This document shows positions 12,871 through 16,573 of a stretch of DNA of 16,573 bases, in pieces. A program made the position numbers and the translations under genes. The notes beneath the pieces were generated by a model. That model was not told the DNA's origin and did no database searches. It saw nothing but the letters and a program-made list of their open reading frames with translations. The stretch is from Hydrogenimonas sp. (lineage in GTDB: Bacteria > Campylobacterota > Campylobacteria > Campylobacterales > Hydrogenimonadaceae): positions 1-16,573 of the forward strand of contig NZ_JAOZOZ010000009.1 in assembly GCF_029933015.1 (NCBI RefSeq), read 5' to 3'. How positions within the stretch are numbered: the stretch's first letter is position 1; every line of letters starts with the position of its first letter.

Positions 12871-13706
12871 AATCGGACGAAAGCTCTGTCGCGCCCTTTG
12901 AAGTGGGCCGCTTTGGTGTATCCGACGGAGCGGGCGAGGGCGTGAAGCTCCTCTTTTTTGTATCCGACCTGTTCCGGTTTGTGGGCGTCGGAGCCGAAAG
13001 TGATCGGGATGTCGCGTTCGTAGGCCATGATCAGCAGCTCCCTGCCGGGATAGGGTTCGCCGATCGGCTTGCGGTATCCGGCGGCGTTGAGTTCGATGAC
13101 CATGTCCGCCTTTTTGATGGCGTCCATCGCCTTTTCGGCGATCAGGCGGACGTCGGTTTTTGGGACGTATTTGAAAACCTTGATCAGATCAAGGTGCCCG
13201 ACGATATCGAACCGCCCCTCCTTCGCCATCGCTTCCACCAGGTCGAAGTAGTCCTGCCAGATACCGTCGATGTCGGCCCCCTCGTACTTTCCGATGAATT
13301 CGGGATTGTCGAACCCCCACTTGTCGATGAAGTGGACCGATCCGATCAGATAGTCGACCTTCGCCTTCAGAACCCTCTCGTCCATGTGACCCGGCAGCCA
13401 GTCGACTTCGTAGCCCAGACGGATATCGATGGTGCCGGCATATTTCGCCGCCGCTCTTCTTACATCCGCTTCGTAGGCTTCCATCTCCTCGAACCCCATC
13501 CGGTAGCGCGGATCGAAATCCATCGGCGCATGGTCGGAGAAACCGAAAATGTCGATCTTCTCGTCGATCGCCTTTTGGACATAGTCGTCGATCGACCCCT
13601 CCGCGTGGTTGCAGCGGGTCGTGTGGTTGTGCAGATCGACGGAGATGCCTGTTTTGAGTTTTGAGTGTTGAGTGTTGAGTGTTGAGTTTTTTTCCGGTTG
13701 TGCCAT
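12867..13706 (-). CDS. PHP-domain phosphatase, histidinol-phosphatase (HisK/HisJ) family
   Basis: A 279-residue metal-dependent hydrolase. The PHP-type histidinol-phosphatases convert histidinol phosphate to histidinol in histidine synthesis. The metal ligands are all visible: DLHNHTTR (H26, H28), FSDHAPMD (D58, H59), YEVDW (E100), GSVHF (H125), GHLDLIK (H171, D173) and GSDAH (D240, H242). The first about 20 residues are unusual: residues about 7-19 are translated from a heptamer repeat array, so the family core really begins near ISVDLHNHT. No in-frame ATG, GTG or TTG lies between the array and that core, so the extension seems to be translated. The ribosome site is weak (GAGAAAAG). It is last in the minus-strand run beginning at 15796. 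Family is secure; the biological substrate is not proven. Confidence 0.88.
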   Translation of the reverse strand: MAQPEKNSTLNTQHSKLKTGISVDLHNHTTRCNHAEGSIDDYVQKAIDEKIDIFGFSDHAPMDFDPRYRMGFEEMEAYEADVRRAAAKYAGTIDIRLGYEVDWLPGHMDERVLKAKVDYLIGSVHFIDKWGFDNPEFIGKYEGADIDGIWQDYFDLVEAMAKEGRFDIVGHLDLIKVFKYVPKTDVRLIAEKAMDAIKKADMVIELNAAGYRKPIGEPYPGRELLIMAYERDIPITFGSDAHKPEQVGYKKEELHALARSVGYTKAAHFKGRDRAFVRF

Positions 13707-13782
13707 GTTCTTTTCTCATCAATGGAAGCGGCGTAGCCGTCTCCTCAATTTTTCATTATTCACTTTTCATTTTTCATTCTCA
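13652..13782. repeat. Composite heptamer/palindrome element between PHP and CvfB-like genes
   Basis: The left array has five 7-nt units (TTTTGAG twice, TGTTGAG three times; 13652-13686) followed by T7. The right array (TTTTTCA, TTATTCA, CTTTTCA, TTTTTCA; 13749-13776) has the opposite orientation. Between them lies CGGC-GTA-GCCG (13729-13739), a triloop hairpin. This repeats the plan of the element at 29-150: inverted heptamer arrays around a short GC-rich palindrome. The left array codes for the PHP N-terminus and the right array for the last residues and stop of the CvfB-like gene. Confidence 0.8.
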
Positions 13783-14617
13783 AAAATGTGCCGTTCTCTT
13801 TTACCTCGACCTTCCCGCTTTCGATCAGCTTCGTCAGGGCCCGTTTGAAGTTCTTCCGGCTCAGCCCCAGAAGCTCCTTGATCCGTTCGGGATCGCTCTT
13901 GTAGTTCAGAGGCATCATCCCTTTGTGGCTTTCGAGGTAGTCCAGCACTTTCTGTGCCGCCAGGTCGTCGCTCTTCTTGCCGATGGGGCGCAGGAGCAGG
14001 TCGATCTTGCCGTCGTCTCTGATCTGTTTGACGTAGCCTCTCTTCGTCTCTCCCACTTCGATAGGTTCGAAGACTTCGGAGTGGAAGACGAGCCCGTCGT
14101 ACCGCTTCTCGACGACGGCCTTGTACCCCAGATCCGTTCTGCCGTAGATCAGCAGCTCTACCTCCTGGTTTCTTTTGAGGCTCTTTTTCGAAGCCTTCGC
14201 CAGTTTTCTGTCGATCTTCTGTGTGCCGACGAGACGGTGGGTCCTTTCGTCATAATCGACGAGGACGATGTGGCGTTCCCCTTTTTTCATCGGTTCGCGC
14301 TGAAACATCTTCGGAACGAAGAGGTCCTTGGGAAGGCCCCAGTCGACGAAGGCCCCCTGGGAGGTCACGTCGACCACCTCCATCACGGCCGCTTCCCCCA
14401 GCATCGCCACCGGGCGCTCCGTCGTGGCGACGAGGCGGTCTTCGCTGTCGGTATAGACAAAGACGTCGATCACTTCTTCTATGGCCATCTCTTCGGTGAC
14501 GTAGCGTTTGGGAAGCAGCACCTCTTTGCCCTCTTTCGAAGAGAGAACCAGACCGTAATCGGTCGATCGTACGATTTCGAGCCGGTTGACGGCTCCGAGT
14601 TCCAGATATCGATTCAT
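13760..14617 (-). CDS. cvfB: CvfB/YitL-like S1 RNA-binding protein with winged-helix end
   Basis: A 285-residue protein of the CvfB family, RNA-binding proteins that affect expression of virulence and other genes in Gram-positives; the role in Campylobacterota is unknown. It begins MNRYLELGAVNRLEIVRST, the usual opening of the family. Consecutive S1-like beta domains follow: about 1-65, about 70-135 (TSQGAFVDWGLPKDLFVP is a clear S1 signature) and about 150-212. A winged helix lies at about 222-278 (LLGLSRKNFKRALTKLIESGKVEV). There is no ribosome site before the ATG; instead TATAAT ends 6 nt upstream, suggesting a leaderless message from its own promoter in addition to any read-through from 15796. 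The last few residues (M-K-N-E-K) and the stop are heptamer repeat sequence. Confidence 0.85.
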   Translation of the reverse strand: MNRYLELGAVNRLEIVRSTDYGLVLSSKEGKEVLLPKRYVTEEMAIEEVIDVFVYTDSEDRLVATTERPVAMLGEAAVMEVVDVTSQGAFVDWGLPKDLFVPKMFQREPMKKGERHIVLVDYDERTHRLVGTQKIDRKLAKASKKSLKRNQEVELLIYGRTDLGYKAVVEKRYDGLVFHSEVFEPIEVGETKRGYVKQIRDDGKIDLLLRPIGKKSDDLAAQKVLDYLESHKGMMPLNYKSDPERIKELLGLSRKNFKRALTKLIESGKVEVKENGTFLRMKNEK

Positions 14618-14623
14618 GGGGCG

Positions 14624-14629
14624 ATTATA
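14624..14629 (-). promoter_or_regulatory. -10 box of the leaderless CvfB-like gene
   Basis: On the minus strand a consensus TATAAT is followed by CGCCCC and then the ATG, placing the expected transcription start on the start codon. It lies in the 33-nt gap after the preceding gene. No clear -35 is seen. Confidence 0.55.
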
Positions 14630-14650
14630 GCGGATTTTGGCGCTGCCGTC

Positions 14651-15391
14651 TCAGACCGTTTCGGCGAACTGCTTTTTCATTCGAGTGGCGAGCTCTCTGT
14701 AGATATGGAAAAGTTTGAGAAGATAGATGTTTATCCCCTCCTTCTCCACATGCGGGGGAACTTCGAATTCGCTGACGAGACGATTTTCCAGAGGATCGAC
14801 GAGTTTTACCCGATGGGGCGGAAGCGAGGGGTCGACTCTGGGAAAAAGGGGAAGAATCGGAAAGCCGATCGCTTCGGAAAGATCGCTGCGCACCTTTTTG
14901 AATCGCGGGAGAAAATAGCCGGGATCGGATCTGATGAGGCTGTCGACCTCTTCTCCGATGGACATGCGCAGCTGATTGATCGGCAGGATCCCGCCAAAGA
15001 GTATCGTCACGGGATATTCGGAAAGTCGTTCGACCCTGCGGATACCGAAAACGACATTCTGGGACTCTTCACTCAGGTCGTGGATATATTTGACGAAGGT
15101 TTCGATCTCCTCGAGAGAGTCTCCGGCGTCTTCGTAGGAGGCGACGATACTCAGAGACTGGGAGATTTTGCGCTTGATCTTTCCCTCTTTCAGCTCCTTC
15201 TCGAAATCCTCGTAGCACATTTTCAGAACGAAAAACTCTCCATCCATCTCCAGCGTCCGGCATATCGTCTCTTCCGAAAGCGGCATCGGCTGACTCTCGT
15301 TGCAGAGCATGTTCATGACGCTCTCTTGCATTTGACCGACATTTTCGGGGGTGGTTTTCTCGGCGATGAGCTCCAGCAGACGCGTTTTCAC
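14651..15391 (-). CDS. Uncharacterised protein with a segment resembling the FtsZ C-terminal domain
   Basis: A 246-residue soluble protein with no signal or membrane segment. Residues about 76-137 recall the FtsZ C-terminal subdomain: a strand (LSIVASYED), a helix (SLEEIETFVKYIHDLSEES), then QNVVFGIRR and a closing strand YPVTILFGGI. This parallels FtsZ's ANIIFGAV...VTVIATG pattern. The GTP-binding half with GGGTGTG is absent, so it could not polymerise as FtsZ does. The N-terminal 75 residues are helical and charged, and the C-terminal 100 contain a proline-rich stretch (about 176-200) and a helical end. The start is GTG at 15391 with GAGG 8 nt upstream, only 3 nt after the preceding gene, so the two are surely cotranscribed. 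The FtsZ link is my pattern reading and is uncertain. Confidence 0.6.
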   Translation of the reverse strand: MKTRLLELIAEKTTPENVGQMQESVMNMLCNESQPMPLSEETICRTLEMDGEFFVLKMCYEDFEKELKEGKIKRKISQSLSIVASYEDAGDSLEEIETFVKYIHDLSEESQNVVFGIRRVERLSEYPVTILFGGILPINQLRMSIGEEVDSLIRSDPGYFLPRFKKVRSDLSEAIGFPILPLFPRVDPSLPPHRVKLVDPLENRLVSEFEVPPHVEKEGINIYLLKLFHIYRELATRMKKQFAETV

Positions 15392-15394
15392 CTC

Positions 15395-15796
15395 TCAGGC
15401 CTCGGAGGCTTTTTCATGATAGGCGGCGTAGGCCTTGACGAGATTGTTCTGTTTGCGGATATCTCTGAGCGTCCCGATGAATTCGATGCCGTCGCCACCG
15501 GTATCGATATCGCTTTCGGTCGTGACACTCATGTAGATCTCCCACTGTGTCTTTTTCGACTGGACACCGATATATTCGACCGTCAGTTCGCGCAACGCAT
15601 CCTTTTGAGCCTGAAGCTCCTCTTTTTTTTCGTCGATCGACTCTTCGATCCGTTCACGGAGTTTCAGCCGGTTTTCGGGAGAGAGTTCGGGTTTTTCATA
15701 TTCGGGAATCGTGATGGGATCCGGTTTTTCAGGAATGGTGACGGGGCGCTGATAGCGTGTCAGATGCCGATAGGGGTTCTGGGAAGCGATTTCCAT
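15395..15796 (-). CDS. Small charged protein of unknown function
   Basis: A 133-residue cytoplasmic protein I do not recognise. Residues about 15-40 are rich in proline (repeated PxxIPE-like spacing: VTIPEKPDPITIPEYEKPEL). A strongly charged helix, probably a coiled coil, spans about 41-72. A short beta-like segment follows (about 72-108, WEIYMSVTT and IEFIGTLRD), then a helical C-terminus. AAAGGA lies 7 nt before the ATG at 15796, and a good promoter lies upstream. It is the first gene of the minus-strand run and lies 3 nt from the FtsZ-C-like gene, which makes a physical partnership plausible (inference). Confidence 0.7.
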   Translation of the reverse strand: MEIASQNPYRHLTRYQRPVTIPEKPDPITIPEYEKPELSPENRLKLRERIEESIDEKKEELQAQKDALRELTVEYIGVQSKKTQWEIYMSVTTESDIDTGGDGIEFIGTLRDIRKQNNLVKAYAAYHEKASEA

Positions 15797-15826
15797 GCAC
15801 GATCCTTTCTGCTTTCACTATCATAC

Positions 15827-15856
15827 ATTATACAAAACTTTGAAAGTTCGGGTGAA
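15827..15856 (-). promoter_or_regulatory. Promoter of the four-gene minus-strand run
   Basis: On the minus strand TTCACC (15851-15856) is followed after 18 nt by consensus TATAAT (15827-15832), about 30 nt before the ATG at 15796. A palindrome, AACTTT-G-AAAGTT (15836-15848), occupies the spacer between the two boxes, a position where a bound repressor would block transcription. Confidence 0.6.
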
Positions 15857-15892
15857 GCGAAGAGCCTGTCGATAATCGATGGCCGACTTTGT

Positions 15893-15898
15893 TACAAT
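15893..15898 (+). promoter_or_regulatory. -10 box of the RND pump gene
   Basis: TACAAT within GTTACAAT, about 31 nt before the ATG at 15930. No clear -35 is seen, but TCGAT-A-ATCGA (15869-15879) forms a small palindrome 13 nt upstream that may be an operator. Confidence 0.5.
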
Positions 15899-15929
15899 GC
15901 GAAGAAGTTACTCTGGAGCGTGATATCGG

Positions 15930-16573
15930 ATGCGAATGATCGAATATTTTCTCAACAACAGGCGGCTCAACTACGTTCTGCTGCTCTTCGTCCTGATCGC
16001 GGGTATCAACGCCTACCGGGAGATTCCCAAAGAGCTCTTTCCCGACGTGACGCTGGATATGATCGACGTGGGAGGCGGATATCCGGGCTCGAGCGCCAAG
16101 ATTCTGGATAAGATGGCGGTGCGGGACATCGAGGACGCCATCGAGGGAATCAGCGGGATCGAGACGACGGAGACGATCATTGTCCCCGGGCGTTTTGATA
16201 TCATCCTGACACTCACCGACGACGTCGATCCGATCGATGTTCTGAGCAAGGTCAAAGACGCTATCGCGGCCAACCGCCAGTATCTTCCCGCCGACATGGT
16301 CGAACCGGTCGCCACGCTGCTGACCCGCAAACGGGATCTGCTCTCTCTTTCCCTCTCCTCAAAGACGCTGGATCGCAGACATCTGATCGACGTGGCCAAG
16401 GAGGTCAAGAGCCGCATCATGCACAGGGAGGGGATCGCCGAAGTGAAGATCTACGGCGATTCCGACGAGGAGATTCTGGTGAAGATCGATGCCGATGCCG
16501 TGGCGGCCTACGGCATCAGCCAGAGATCCCTGCTCAACGCGATCTCCAACCTCTCCTACATCTATCCGGTGGG
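15930..16573 (+). CDS. RND-family efflux transporter, permease subunit (5' part)
   Basis: The first 214 codons of an inner-membrane proton-driven pump of the AcrB/MexB superfamily; full-length members have about 1,000-1,050 residues, so the rest lies beyond the window. Residues about 14-30 are the first transmembrane helix (LNYVLLLFVLIAGINAY). The signature REIPKELFPDVTLDMIDVGGGYPGSSA begins the porter domain, with IEDAIEGISGIETTET and the later VAAYGISQRSLLNAI also characteristic. The start at 15930 has GGAG 11 nt upstream; ATG at 15936 (MIEYFLNNRRLNYV) is an alternative. No membrane fusion protein gene precedes it, so that partner and the outer-membrane channel must be downstream or elsewhere. 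The substrate (drug-type HAE-1 versus other) cannot be told from this part. Confidence 0.9.
   Translation, partial: MRMIEYFLNNRRLNYVLLLFVLIAGINAYREIPKELFPDVTLDMIDVGGGYPGSSAKILDKMAVRDIEDAIEGISGIETTETIIVPGRFDIILTLTDDVDPIDVLSKVKDAIAANRQYLPADMVEPVATLLTRKRDLLSLSLSSKTLDRRHLIDVAKEVKSRIMHREGIAEVKIYGDSDEEILVKIDADAVAAYGISQRSLLNAISNLSYIYPV

Noticed and set aside
13679..16111. An 810-codon open frame on the plus strand
   Set aside because: It crosses four well-supported minus-strand genes, a divergent promoter and the start of the RND gene. Its protein has no recognisable motif.

Overview
The window is a gene-dense stretch of a bacterial chromosome, most likely from a fairly GC-rich member of the Campylobacterota (Epsilonproteobacteria; Nitratifractor- or Hydrogenimonas-like is my guess). 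Four things point there. The two-component pair resembles the Helicobacter/Campylobacter ArsRS/RacRS type. The class I glutamine synthetase has Phe where the adenylylation Tyr should be, as known for Helicobacter pylori GlnA. A BioF-like gene lies close to a PBP1A gene, an order I recall from H. pylori. Promoters have good -10 boxes but weak -35 boxes. No phage, IS, CRISPR or RNA gene is visible, and no gap between genes exceeds 300 bases.

Layout. (1) 1-5287, plus strand: the tail of an upstream gene, a hairpin-rich repeat element, then a tight run of bioF-like PLP enzyme, lone OppD-type ABC ATPase, PBP1A and a dynamin-like GTPase with two membrane segments. The genes overlap or sit 16 nt apart. 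(2) 5383-5964, minus: a SYLF lipid-binding exported protein. It is divergent from htpG (6150-7961), whose promoter carries a HAIR-like (HspR-type) inverted repeat. (3) 7963-10120, minus: sensor kinase, OmpR-type regulator and, upstream of them, a small exported protein of 42 residues. (4) 10251-11681, minus: glnA with its terminator, divergent from a plus-strand envelope protein of unknown function (11827-12870). (5) 12867-15796, minus: a run of four genes, namely a charged 133-residue protein, a protein with an FtsZ-C-like segment but no GTPase domain, a CvfB-like S1/winged-helix protein and a PHP histidinol-phosphatase-family protein. (6) 15930 to the end, plus: the start of an RND efflux pump.

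How they fit together. PBP1A builds the wall, the dynamin-like GTPase probably remodels membrane, the RND pump and the envelope protein act at the cell surface, and the kinase/regulator pair plus the small exported protein probably sense envelope or environmental state. HtpG and GlnA are housekeeping genes.

The most unusual structure is a family of composite intergenic elements at three places (29-150, 5274-5326, 13652-13782). Each has tandem 7-nt units fitting roughly RWTGRRN, next to a short GC-rich hairpin with a 3-4 nt loop. Two of the three have a second heptamer array in opposite orientation. The elements run into gene edges: they supply the stop codons of the dynamin-like and CvfB genes and encode the N-terminal extension of the PHP protein. 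Two genes (11827 and 14617) also appear to be leaderless, each with its -10 box exactly 6 nt before the ATG.
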